Positions 13,142 to 30,000 of a stretch of 64,000 nucleotides of DNA are shown here, piece by piece. Source of the stretch: Nematostella vectensis (Eukaryota > Cnidaria > Anthozoa > Actiniaria > Edwardsiidae). Within the stretch, counting starts at the first letter, position 1. Every line of letters starts with the position of its first letter. Where the stretch lies: the NCBI RefSeq assembly GCF_932526225.1, contig NC_064036.1:4279501-4343500 (forward strand). The letters run 5' to 3'. A program made the translations under genes and the position numbers. Below the pieces are notes generated by a model that was not told the DNA's origin, ran no database searches, and saw only the letters and a list, made by a program, of their open reading frames with translations.

Positions 13142-13507
13142 ATGGAGGAAATAAGGACAGTAGCGCGTCAATTAGCTAGAGCTGGAGATAGTTTATACGC
13201 CAGCTACTTTACTCGAAGTGGAGATCATATCGTAGAGTCCGCATTCAATATCAATGGCAAGACAAAATATACGAGCTGTGCAAGCATCCAGACCAAAGAA
13301 AAGGTTGGCGTGTGTGAACTGTGTGCAAAATCAATGGTAAATGTTCATAGTCCAGAAGTTGAATTGCATCCCCGGCGAAATATTTGCAGCGTTAATAATA
13401 CAATGGATGAAATTGAAAACGCGTATTCTGCAGAGCAGAAGAATGCTATCAAAGAGGTTGCACGGGTATTAGCCCAAATAGGCGACGCCCTAGCTTGCAT
13501 GTTATAA
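13142..13507 (+). CDS. Putative BH3-only-like protein with two BH3 motifs (121 aa)
   Basis: Single-exon frame, ATG 13142 to TAA 13505-13507. The start is set by an in-frame TGA at 13127-13129 and a good context (GCCATGG). Two segments fit the BH3 pattern h-x3-h-x2-h-G-D-x-h: residues 7-18 VARQLARAGDSL and residues 106-117 VARVLAQIGDAL. They resemble the BH3 helices of BID and BAK, with hydrophobic positions V/L/A/L and V/L/I/L and the invariant G-D. The two match each other at 9 of 16 positions (I4-Y19 against I103-A118), so they are an internal duplication 99 residues apart. The middle has four cysteines (C46, C58, C61, C82), including CELC, and no recognised fold. No transmembrane anchor is visible. 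Known BH3-only proteins bind the groove of BCL-2 relatives and trigger mitochondrial apoptosis; that this one does so is inference. The C-terminal motif ends four residues before the stop. Confidence 0.7.
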   Translation: MEEIRTVARQLARAGDSLYASYFTRSGDHIVESAFNINGKTKYTSCASIQTKEKVGVCELCAKSMVNVHSPEVELHPRRNICSVNNTMDEIENAYSAEQKNAIKEVARVLAQIGDALACML

Positions 13508-15473
13508 GAATGCTTGTCTCCTACAACACTAATCGTGGATGCAATCGATAAAGGGCGTTGCCATATATGGGAAGGATCTAACATGGGGTACAGCCCTACA
13601 AACACTGCACAATCTTTTAGAATTTGTCCAAATGGACTACTCATTGGATACTTCAAAATGCTTCCATGGCTAGGATGTTGAGAAATGAGTAAGCTCGATA
13701 GACGATGCCTTAGACATCGTGAAGATTTTTCTGGAAAAAAACTACCTAACTTTTATTATATATCAGTTAGCAAAATTAGTCTCTTAAATCCCGGTAAGAC
13801 AGCGTTAGCATTTGTAGCAAACCCGAGGCATTGCTGAGGTACTAAATATCGTGTAGGATCTAATAACGCCGGGGGCGTTTATTAAACCGATGGTCCGAGG
13901 GAACGCGGCGTACTTGGGAAAAAGGTACTTCAAAAAAGCTGAAGAGCATAGTCACACCCCTATTGGCTGTGCACCTACGATTTTGTAAAAAAAAAAAAAA
14001 AAAAAAAAAGAGAAAACTGGGGAGAGGGGCATCGGTCCCTATGGGCCTTGCGGTACTGCAGCGAGGGCATATGAAATAACGTGAGCAATCAACATCGTAA
14101 AGCGGCGTAGCCAGGATTTTAAACAGGAGGGGCCCCGAAAGGCCCTTTCAAGGCATTTTCCCCTGTATTTTAGATGATGTCACATACATTTACTGTATTT
14201 TTGGCTGATAGAAGAGGGGCCCCGGGCCCCCTTAGCCACCCCCCTGAAATATACAGATATAATAAAAGCCAAGCTCATAAACGATTGCAAGCCCGTATAT
14301 GCGATGCCTAAAATCCGAGCATAATTACTTTGACCTTTTGAACAGTTTCGGTTTTGCCTTGTAGGTCAAAATAATTAGGGATATGCACAATTTAGTTCAA
14401 TTTTCCAAACTGATTTTTCTACATCTATATTTCTAAGTCTTCTTGTTTTGTATGGACAGCAATGCTATACATACAGAATAAGAAAAAAATTATGTACTTG
14501 GCCCACTTTTCGTCAAATTCGCACCCTCACACAAGGACCTATTGCGCAGCCAAAGTAGGCGGATCGCCTTCTTTTCAAAACTTGTGTAAAGTTAGTTCAG
14601 TCTGACGTCAGATAAGGGCTACTCTTTGTAGAACTAGCGAGATAAAAGTTTTAGGGCAGAAAAGTGCAAAAATGGACAGAATGCTGCGAGGTTCGCTATA
14701 TTTCATATAGTGCGCAAACCACAATCATGATAAACATTACTTGCGTCACGACAGTCCTTGGTCCAGGTCTAAATGGTAGTTAATAGAGGTGTATGGTCAA
14801 TAAACCCGGCGAACTGCAAAGGGCATAAACAACTAACAGGCGCTATCTTATGCTGAATAAACAAGCGTGTCACGTGATCACGACACCGTGCATAAACCAA
14901 GGGTACAGAACAAGGAAATATGGACGAGATTTATGAATACGCGTATTCGGACACATGATTTATTCGAAACTTTGCTATTTTTATATACTTGTATTTTAAT
15001 CATTTTTTTATCCGTAGCTCTATAGATCTAGGAAAATTAGTTCCAAATGCAAAATTTTGCCATTGGCTGGTGATTCTGGATAAAGTACGAGAAAAAAGAC
15101 TCTGATTGAAAAGTACGAGAAAAAAGACTCTGATTGAATAAAAATACTGACTTTAATATAATCCATGTACGCTTGAAAACACTGACCTATCACTCCATGG
15201 CCATGACTATCTCATTTACAGTATCAGATACCATGCAATCAACTTCCATGATATAAAACTACAACTTCTCTATACTATTGGGCTTTTGACAATCACAGCA
15301 ATAGTCCACAATACGACTTAACAGTGATGGTAGAATATAGTAGTTCTAGAATAAACTATGGTAGTTCGAGAATGAACTATGGTAGTTCTAGAAAGAATTG
15401 TCAGTAAATGTCCTGTAGATTCGCGTTATGGATCAATAAATAGAGTTAAAAGCCTATAGATTATGCACTGCTA
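13508..15473. other. Intergenic with repeat debris
   Basis: No gene recognised. Contents: about 13857-13900, a fragment sharing GGGGCGTTTATTAAA-type and GATGGTCCGAGG sequence with the MITE at 48080; an A-run near 13987-14009; a GC-rich block at about 14103-14252 with two GGGGCCCC-containing arms; a 28-bp tandem duplication near 15085-15140 (ACTCTGATTGAA twice); and three short copies of an ATGGTAGTTC-type repeat near 15333-15390. The right end should include the POLR2D 3' UTR. Confidence 0.5.
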
Positions 15474-19512
<4,039 letters not shown>

Positions 19513-19660
19513 CTTGAATGACTGAGCGACCGCCCTTGCACGTGACAAATAACTGAAAAAATCACTGAAAAAATATATATGATTGGCGATCAGTGTACAA
19601 TCACACATGAAATATTTATTTAAAGAAATTGATATTTTTTCGAGAATGTCCTATCGAATT
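19513..19660. promoter_or_regulatory. Divergent POLR2D / MTHFR-like promoter region
   Basis: POLR2D starts at 19512 (-). A likely noncoding first exon of the MTHFR-like gene lies to the right, ending at a donor AAAAAG|GTAAAT (19820/19821). No TATA box is obvious. The 5' exon assignment is inferred only from the donor and the acceptor at 20978-20979. Confidence 0.4.
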
Positions 19661-21019
19661 AAATGGGTTTGCGTTTTTTTAAACGCTCCATGCACAGGGC
19701 TCCCAGAAAGAGCCTGTATAAAAAAACTGGACAAGCAGGTTTCGAAATGTTTTGAGAGAATCGTTTACTGGGGTTCACCAAAGAACACACGCGTGCTGAA
19801 CAACGACAACGCACAAAAAGGTAAATTCTCTTGAAAGCCAATGACCTTTCCACCTGATTATGACAAATTTAAGGTCGTAGATTATTCTACAGATGGTTGT
19901 GCTCGTATTTGTTTAGGACGGGTATGTCCATTGAAGGGGAGGTATAAGCTTACTGAACCTAAAATATCACTAAGCTAAGCCCTTGTGTAAGATCCAAGTT
20001 TGCTGATTTACGTTGCCATTTACTTTATAATTGAAATGTTCCAATAAGAAAATTATAGACTAGATATACCAAAATTTTATTTATTGTTGTTGTTGTTCTT
20101 TGTCAAAACAAAATGAATACTTACTGGACTGAAGTGTAGAAGCTCGCTGTTAAGGCCTAACAGGATTTGCTGGTGTACCTCATTGTTCCATTGTATTCTT
20201 GTTTTCTTGTTTTGTCTCATTGTTTTGTCTGTGGTGCATCAATCCAATGTGGTGAAATCTTCTGATAGCTTCTACATGAACATTGTAATTCAAATGACGT
20301 CCTCTAAAAGAGTTGATTGGCCAAAAAGAAAGTTCACACACCTTTTTTGACATCAGGATGTTGACAGCTTTGACAGTGCAGCATTTGGCAATAGCTCTCA
20401 TTAATAACCAGCAAATAACTAGGTTAAGACCAAATCAGGCATTATATCAAACTTATATAATTTGTCATAGCTGTTAACTCGCTTGCAATCAGGCATGTGT
20501 CACAAGATTATTTTTTGTGAAAATGTTCATACATTCTCTGTATTCACCCACATTGGCTCTAGTTTTTTCCCACATATTTACTGTATTTCACCTGATTTCA
20601 CAAGATTTCTGTCCAAGTTGGGTTCTGACAGATACAGCTGTATGATTTGTTTAAAAAAAATGTACTGTAGACTTTTATAGTGGTTGCAGCAAAATTGTCA
20701 GATAAAAGGCCTTCCTTACTGTAGAAACAATTGCCATCTTGGTAGCCTGCTTAGCTGGCTGTTTTAGTGAAATTTGGGGTAGTTTTGTCTTTGTTTATAT
20801 TGTTTTTAGGCAGTGCACTTGCATTGGCAAACAAAAAGCCAGAAAAAACAAAACAATGAACAAAACTGTTACGTAACCTAACAAAACTGTCAACAAAACT
20901 GATAGTTGATCGCTACTCAAAACATGTATCAGAAAAGTGTTTAATAGAACCATTCAAAGTTCCCATTCTCTTTTTACAGAGTGTATCAGACTGTAAGTCG
21001 GAAGCAAGGGTGTTTTATA

Positions 21020-24000
21020 ATGATCTCCTCCAATGATGATGACAGTAATTCTGCCACCAGTGAATTGTTAAGGAAGATCAAAGAAAAAATTGACAATCAT
21101 GAAAGATTTTTCTCTGTTGAAATATTTCCACCAAAGACATTCAATGGAGCAACCTCATTATTTGGTATCATGTGTCGGCTTAATGAGTTGGAGGATACAA
21201 AGCCTTTATTTGCTGATATCACCTGGAAACCATCCAAGGAACCAATGTCTGATAAGTGCTTGGAACCAACAACTTTATTGATTGCTGCATCTGCGCGACA
21301 AGTAAACAACTTCAATACTATAATTCATATTCCATATTTTGGAACAACAAGAACTCAGGTGTTTGAGCACTTGATGAGAGCCAAAGAATTTGGAGTTTGT
21401 GGCATCCGGGCACAAAGACCAGGTATATAAATATAAGGCATTTAAAATCAACACAAACAGCATCAAATACAGCATGTACACTCATATATTCAAAAGCACT
21501 TAGGCATGCAGAACATGAAAATGTACACAAGCTGTTCTTGGTGCCATCTGTAGTCTGATTTGCTTACCAATTGGCTTGATTTCAATTTGGTGTAAAGTAG
21601 ATGGCTATCTTTTTTTTCTAAATCTCAAGCAGACTCGAACAAGGCTCAGACTAGGATTTTTTATCCTTACTAACAAAGGCTGAACCACTAAGCTAATGTG
21701 AATATGGTCTGGCTCGTTTCAAACACCCTCTCTTTACCATCCTCTGAAACCCTCAGCTGAAAAATGATATGGTCTTTATTTTTTCTTTTATTTATTTATT
21801 AACTTTTTTTGCTGTGAAGCACCTGGAATCACCTATGAAAACCCTGTCCACGAGGATGGTTTCTCAAGCATTGAAGATCTTATCATCTTTATCAAGCAGG
21901 AATTTGGCAATGATTTTGCTATAGCTGTTACAGGTAAACATACAGTATAAGCCTGAGAGGGAACATTTTTTTATATCTTTTAGAAAAAACAAACATATTT
22001 TTTTAACTAAATCTAATATAAAGTATGTTTATAAATGTAAATATAGTACAATTATTTGGTAGACAACAAGAATGGTTGGTGTATGCTCATTATGTTTGGA
22101 GAGTGTTGTGATAGCTCAGTGGTGCAGGCTTCACTTTTATATTTCGTTTTGTTAAACCCCCGTGTTCTTGAATAAGGACTTCAAGTCACAGGTCCCTGTC
22201 TTTTACCACACCTGTGGTCCATCTTTAGTGACAGTGCTTAAACTCTTAACTCACACTCCTGCTCCTGAATGAACCTTCATGGAGCAGCTCAGTCCAGGCC
22301 CGTACCCAGGGGGGTGGGGGATGCAAGGGATGCCTTTCCACCCCCTACAACGGCTGAAAGTCCACTTTCGGCTTGCACTAGACATCCTATTTGTAGAGAA
22401 AACTATAAAGCATAAGCGAATTAGATAAAAAAGGTATATAAACTAGGTATTTAATTTAATAAATATTGAAAAATTGTTGACAGAGGATCTCCTAGTAAGG
22501 ACATGTAACGAAAGTATTGATAATGGCTCCGAAACAAGCACACTCTATCGTTACTGTAAGACTTTTAAAAGGGACGTGTTGGTTTTGTTTCAATATATTG
22601 GTCCTGTTCCAGTTGTTGGTTAGCATACATTTTTTTTGTAAAAACGAAAAAATAAAGTCACTTGAATTTAAAATTTACCGAAACACAATTTTTCTCCGCG
22701 ATCACGAAATTAAAGACTCATAAAATGAGAAAATTTTTGCAAAAATTTAGACACACAAAGTTAATTTTTATCCTGGTATGTCAATCTTTTTTTTTTTTTC
22801 ATTATTTCCATGTCTTGTGGAGATACTGCAATGGCCTAAAAACCCCTTTGGTTTCTTTCGGGGTGGTCAGATTTTTTTTATGAGTAAACTCACCCCTCCC
22901 CAACCCTTCTCTCTTGACCCCACCTTCCCCCCAGTAAAATTAGGTCAACTTTTTCAGATTTTGCACCTCACCAAGAAAAATCTTGGGTACGGGCCTGCAG
23001 TCATTCCATATCTGTGTCTGATGAGGAAATTCAGTCACATCTGAAGTGTGTTTGGTCATGTCTAGAAATTTTGGATTATACAAATACTAAACTTTTCCTT
23101 CAATATTTATTATAATTGATATTTATTTTTCACATTCATGGTTATTGTTTCAGGTTACCCCTCACAACGTTGTGACTGGTACGATTCTGATTTAGCTTTG
23201 CTGAAACGAGAAGTTGATGCAGGTGCTGACTTTATCACCACCCAACTCTTTTTTGAGGTTGAGACCTTTTTCAAGTTTGAAAGAGACTGTCGAAATATAG
23301 GTATAGATATACCTATCATTCCTGGCATATTACCCATCCAGGTATGTAAAGTATGTGGACAATTGAAAGCCAATTGCAGGGTTTTTTTAGAGAAAAACTA
23401 AAATATCATATTCTAGCATACAGCTTCTCTTACAGTTTGACACATGCTACTCTGGCTGCTACATTATCTGTTTTGTCAAGTAGGCCAATAAGGATCCATG
23501 TAACTTGCTAATATGGTTGACATGAGTTTCTCTAGCAAACCAGCAGTGGAAAGCAGTGCTTCAATGTGCATCAGTACATGATGAAAGGCTCCTACTTATA
23601 AAGCTCAAGTCTATCAAAATGTGATTATCGCATGATTATTGGCTTTCTTTTTTTATTGTTGCAGAATTTACAGACAGTACGGAACCTTAGAAAGATGAAC
23701 TTTGCTGTGAAAGTTCCCAATGAAATTCTGGAAGTTTTGAAGTCCGGAAAAGAGGATCTTGAGGCTATACAGGCCTTTGGCATCCAGCATGCTACCAAAA
23801 TGTGCCAAGAGTTGTTTGCAAGTGGCAAAGTCCAAGGAATTCACTTATACACTCTCAACATTGAGAAACCTGTAATGTCTATTTTAGAGAACTTGAAAAT
23901 ATCGAAGGAGCCAGAATTGAATAAACTCCCATGGCAACTGAGCGATGTGCGTAGCGGGGAGGATGTCCGTCCGATATTCTGGGCCTCTCGACCTAGGAGC

Positions 24001-27000
24001 TACCTCATCCGGACATCTAATTGGGAGGATATGCCTAATGGTAGATGGGGAAACTCTAGTTCCGCTTCATTTGGTGATTTAAAGGACTATCATTTGTTTT
24101 TAACTGGGACTTCAAGAAAAGACAGTGAGCTTCTGTCGATGTGGGGGAGAGAGCTGAACAGTGAACAAGACGTGTTTGATATATTTGTGTGTTATCTCAC
24201 TGGGAGAGACAACAAGCAGGGATTTAAGGTTTGTACAACTTTTTCAATGCAAATGTCGTCAGGGGGATGTTTATCGATTCAAGATGTTTAGTTGTCTTTT
24301 CAAAGTCGCAAGAGGAAATTTTAGTAGGGCATTTTCATATATTCAAGACACATATATACGTCTAGTGGAATACTTCTTCAAAACGCAGTTCACAATAGGA
24401 GTGGTATGATTCTTTCTTGATCACTACAAGGCCTTGAGCAACAGCATGTGCACATTGGGTTTGATAACAAAGAATTGACCAGGATCTAGGCTCCTCCTAA
24501 GGCGTCTCTAAACGCTAGAAAACCGGAATTAATCGGAATAGCTTTGCGGCCCTTTTTAAAGGGACAGGGTATATTGGCAAATGCTGCGCGGTCGTCACTT
24601 CGCCACATGAGCATCGATTGGCCTTTCTTCCTTTTTTGGTGCTTTCTGGGCAAAGCAGTGTTTGCGAAGAAGGCTAGTTGGGGTCGACGAGATAATTTAA
24701 AAGGAGTTATAAAAAGTAGTGTCGATTTGTTTCAGGTAACTGAGTTGCCTTGGAGTGATGGTGAATTGGCCCCTGAGACCATCCCCCTAGTGGAAAAGCT
24801 GGTTCATGCCAATCAGAATGGCATCCTGACCATCAACAGTCAGCCGTCGCTGAATGCAGTTCCGTCTGAGGATCCCAACCACGGGTGGGGAAAACCTGGT
24901 GGTTATGTCTTTCAAAAGGTAAGCGCCGTTCTCCAGCTTAGACCCCGCCCCCACGTTTCCGTTCTCATTTAAAAACGCAACCTTTTTGTTTTGTTTTAAA
25001 AAAGATCTGAGTCCACACGAAGAGTTTTCATTTTGAGACGGCCCGTCCCCACGAAAACGCAGAAACGATACGAAAATGATATAAGAACTTCTTCTGCCGA
25101 CTATTTTGCTTGTTTTTCATCGCTCGTGCAAAGTGAGTTACGTCATCGTTGTGGAAAACTTTCGTTTTAATGCGTCCACACGGCACTGAAAGGGGTTTTC
25201 AAATTGTCCCACTGTAGAGCGTTTTCAAATTGTTCCTTTTTCGGTCATCGTTTTCGCGATTACGCTTGGACGCTACGTATCCGTATCAAAAAGGTTGTGT
25301 TTTCAAATGAAAACGGATACGTTGGGACAGGGTCTTAGAAAGGGAATTAGTGTAGTAGAATGTGGAAATTTCCGCTTGGTGTTTGGTGGATGGCAAAGGG
25401 TAGGAAGGTGGCAGACTATAGCTTAAACAAAAACACAAGGTGCTGAATATAGCGCTTGGTTTGTAATGTTTTGTCAAAGTGGTTTTTTATTATCATTTGT
25501 CAAGTTCTTTTATGATTTGCTCTATATATTACTCTATTTATTCACACTCCCTATATCGCTTATACAAATTACATTTCAAGGTTAGTACCTTTTGTCCATT
25601 AATTTTTTTCTCTTTTGGTCGGTTCACCAGGGAAGAAGGTTTGAGACCTTTGTTTGTTATACATTACTTATACCGTTAAAATGTTTAGTTACTTTAGATA
25701 GGCAGTGCAGATTTGATATAGAATTCCTTAAAACTGTCTTTTATTCCTCAAACCTTATATACCTCTCTAACAAAATTGTCCACCAACATGCCTGAGACTT
25801 CATCTCCCAATCCCTCGATCCTGGATCCGAAAATAAGCGCCATTTACGTAATAGCTCGCGGCTCGGACAAAAAAAACATTAAGTTGCAGTTCCTTTTCAA
25901 TGTCCACATTAGTGTGAGACATGATCATGTGCAGTTGAAATGAGGCCCCATAAATTCAACTGGAGGATGAGTATGGGCCTTGTTTCGTTGCCCATAAAGC
26001 CTGCTAGTGCTACTTGTTTCGTTGCCCATAACGCCTGCTAGTGCTGCTTGTTTCGTTGCCCATAACGCCTGCTAGTGCTGCTTGTTTCGTTGCCCATAAC
26101 GCCTGCTAGTGCTACTTGTTTCGTTGCCCATAACGCCTGCTAGTGCTGCTTGTTTCCTTGCCCATAACGCCTGCTAGTGCTACTTGTTTCCTTGCCCATA
26201 ACGCCTGCTAGTGCTACTTGTTTCGTTGCCCATAACGCCTGCTAGTGCTGCTTGTTTCCTTGCCCATAACGCCTGTTAGTGCTTCTTGTTTCGTTGCCCA
26301 TAACGCCTGTTAGTGCTACTTGTTTCGTTGCCCATAACGCCTGCTAGTGCTACTTGTTTCGTTGCCCATAACGCCTGCTAGTGCTGCTTGTATCGTTGCC
26401 CATAACGCCTGTTAGTGCTGCTTGTTTCGTTGCCCATAACGCCTGCTAGTGCTGCTTGTTTCCTTGCCCATAACGCCTGCTAGTGCTGCTTGTTTCGTTG
26501 CCCATAACGCCTGCTAGTGCTACTTGTTTCGTTGCCCATAACGCCTGCTAGTGCTGCTTGTTTCGTTGCCCATAACGCCTGCTAGTGCTACTTGTTTTGT
26601 TGCCCATAACGCCTGCTAGTGCTGCTTGTTTCGTTGCCCATAACGCCTGTTAGTGCTACTTGTTTCGTTGCCCCTAACGCCTGCTAGTGCTGCTTGTTTC
26701 GTTGCCCATAACGCCTGCTAGTGCTGCTTGTTTCCTTGCCCATAACGCCTGCTAGTGCTACTTGTTTCGTTGCCCATAACGCCTGCTAGTGCTGCTTGTT
26801 TCGTTGCCCATAACGCCTGCTAGTGCTGCTTGTTTCGTTGCCCATAACGCCTGCTAGTGCTACTTGTTTCGTTGCCCCTAACGCCTGCTATTGCTGCTTG
26901 TTTCGTTGCCCATAACGCCTGCTAGTGCTGCTTGTTTCGTTGCTCATAACGCCTGCTAGTGCTACTTGTTTCGTTGCCCATAACGCCTGCTAGTGCTACT

Positions 27001-30000
27001 TGTTTCGTTGCCCATAACGCCTGCTAGTGCTGCTTGTTTCGTTGCCCATAACGCCTTCTAGTGCTACTTGTTTCGTTGCCCATAACGCCTGCTAGTGCTA
27101 CTTGTTTCGTTGCCCATAACGCCTGCTAGTGCTACTTGTTTCGTTGCCCATAACGCCTGCTAGTGCTGCTTGTTTCGTTGCCCATAACGCCTGCTAGTGC
27201 TACTTGTTTCGTTGCCAATAACGCCTGCTAGTGCTGCTTGTTTCGTTGCCCATAACGCCTGTTAGTGCTACTTGTTTCGTTGCCCCTAACGCCTGCTAGT
27301 GCTGCTTGTTTCCTTGCCCATAACGCCTGCTAGTGCTGCTTGTTTCCTTGCCCATAACGCCTGCTAGTGCTACTTGTTTCGTTGCCCATAACGCCTGCTA
27401 GTGCTGCTTGTTTCGTTGACCATAACGCCTGCTAGTGCTGCTTGTTTCGTTGCCCATAACGCCTGCTAGTGCTACTTGTTTCGTTGCCCCTAACGCCTGC
27501 TAGTGCTGCTTGTTTCGTTGCCCATAACTCCTGCTATTGCTGCTTGTTTCCTTGCCCATAACGCCTGCTAGTGCTGCTTGTTTCCTTGCCCATAACGCCT
27601 GCTAGTGCTACTTGTTTCGTTGCCCATAACGCCTGCTAGTGCTACTTGTTTCGTTGCCCATAACGCCTGCTAGTGCTGCTTGTTTCCTTGCCCATAACGC
27701 CTGTTAGTGCTGCTTGTTTCGTTGCCCATAACGCCTGCTAGTGCCGCTTGTTTCGTTGCCCATAACGCCTGCTAGTGCCGCTTGTTTCGTTGCCCATAAC
27801 GCCTGCTAGTGCTGCTTGTTTCCTTGCCCATAACGCCTGCTAGTGCTACTTGTTTCGTTGCCCATAACGCCTGTTAGTGCTGCTTGTTTCCTTGCCCATA
27901 ACGCCTGCTAGTGCTACTTGTTTCCTTGCCCATAACGCCTGCTAGTGCTACTTGTTTCGTTGCCCATAACGCCTGCTAGTGCTGCTTGTTTCCTTGCCCA
28001 TAACGCCTGTTAGTGCTTCTTGTTTCGTTGCCCATAACGCCTGTTAGTGCTACTTGTTTCGTTGCCCATAACGCCTGCTAGTGCTACTTGTTTCGTTGCC
28101 CATAACGCCTGCTAGTGCTGCTTGTATCGTTGCCCATAACGCCTGTTAGTGCTGCTTGTTTCGTTGCCCATAACGCCTGCTAGTGCTGCTTGTTTCCTTG
28201 CCCATAACGCCTGCTAGTGCTGCTTGTTTCGTTGCCCATAACGCCTGCTAGTGCTACTTGTTTCGTTGCCCATAACGCCTGCTAGTGCTGCTTGTTTCGT
28301 TGCCCATAACGCCTGCTAGTGCTACTTGTTTCGTTGCCCATAACGCCTGCTAGTGCTGCTTGTTTCGTTGCCCATAACGCCTGTTAGTGCTACTTGTTTC
28401 GTTGCCCCTAACGCCTGCTAGTGCTGCTTGTTTCGTTGCCCATAACACCTGCTAGTGCTGCTTGTTTCCTTGCCCATAACGCCTGCTAGTGCTACTTGTT
28501 TCGTTGCCCATAACGCCTGCTAGTGCTGCTTGTTTCGTTGCCCATAACGCCTGCTAGTGCTGCTTGTTTCCTTGCCCATAACGCCTGCTAGTGCTACTTG
28601 TTTCGTTGCCCCTAACGCCTGCTATTGCTGCTTGTTTCGTTGCCCATAACGCCTGCTAGTGCTGCTTGTTTCGTTGCTCATAACGCCTGCTAGTGCTACT
28701 TGTTTCGTTGCCCATAACGCCTGCTAGTGCTACTTGTTTCGTTGCCCATAACGCCTGCTAGTGCTGCTTGTTTCGTTGCCCATAACGCCTGCTAGTGCTA
28801 CTTGTTTCGTTGCCCATAACGCCTGCTAGTGCTACTTGTTTCGCTGCCCATAACGCCTGCTAGTGCTGCTTGTTTCGTTGCCCATAACGCCTGCTATTGC
28901 TGCTTGTTTCCTTGCCCATAACGCCTGCTAGTGCTGCTTGTTTCGTTGCCCATAACGCCTGTTAGTGCTGCTTGTTTCGTTGCCCATAACGCCTGCTAGT
29001 GCTACTTGTTTCGTTGCCCATAACGCCTGCTAGTGCTGCTTGTTTCGTTGCCCATAACGCCTGCTAGTGCTACTTGTTTCCTTGCCCATAACGCCTGCTA
29101 GTGCTGCTTGTTTCGTTGCCCATAACGCCTGTTAGTGCTGCTTGTTTCGTTGCCCATAACTCCTGCTAGTGCTGCTTGTTTCGTCGCCCATAACGCCTGC
29201 TAGTGCTGCTTGTTTCGTTGCCCATAACGCCTGCTAGTGCTGCTTTTTCGTTGCCCATAACGCCTGCTAGTGCTGCTTGTTTCGTTGCCCATAAAGCCTG
29301 ATAGTGCTACTTGTTTCGTTGCCCATAACGCCTGCTAGTGCTGCTTGTTTCGTTGCCCATAACGCCTGCTAGTGCTGCTTGTTTCGTTGCCCATAACGCC
29401 TGCTAGTGCTGCTTTTTTCGTTGCTCATAACGCCTGCTAGTGCTGCTTTTTCGTTGCCCATAACGCCTGCTAGTGCTGCTTGTTTCGTTGGGATTGTGTG
29501 ACACGTGTAATTCCTAAGAAGGAGTCAATGTATACTCAGAGATGGCGTCGATTAGAGATGGGATTCACAGAAATCACATTCTCAGTCACAGGGGGGGTTA
29601 CTGAAGACAACGAGACAAATTTGTAATGTTTCAGAGCAGCTGCGGGGAATTGATTGCTGTATAGAGAATAATGAGTGATGTCTTACTGACTTGAGGTAAT
29701 TGGTTTAGTGACGAGGAACAACAGAACAGATTTATGCTCTCTGGATAGAAATTTTCACTGTAACTTGACATGAGTTTTATTTTAACATACATGAGTACAA
29801 CTTTATAACAAATATGTGGTCCTAACCCGTTTAATGATATTTGGGAAAAGTAATCAAATTTCAGCGTTCAAGTCTTAATTCATATATCGGACGCGCGCAC
29901 GAATATCCAAGCAGAAAGCAGCAAATAGAAGCCAGCTAAGTGCAACCCAAATGTCCCTCAAAAGTCCCACAAATTGTACAACATGTCGGATGAGGTCAGT

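Noticed and set aside
20981-21019. Upstream extension of the MTHFR-like protein from a GTG at 20981
   Set aside because: The stretch is the 5' part of a spliced exon and the first ATG is at 21020; a GTG start is not credible in an animal nuclear gene.
21615-22262. Functional tRNA genes
   Set aside because: Box A-like sequences are present, but no full cloverleaf or anticodon stem could be drawn; SINE remnants fit better.
25978-29490. CRISPR-like array
   Set aside because: Units are contiguous 34-mers with no unique spacers, in an intron of an animal gene.
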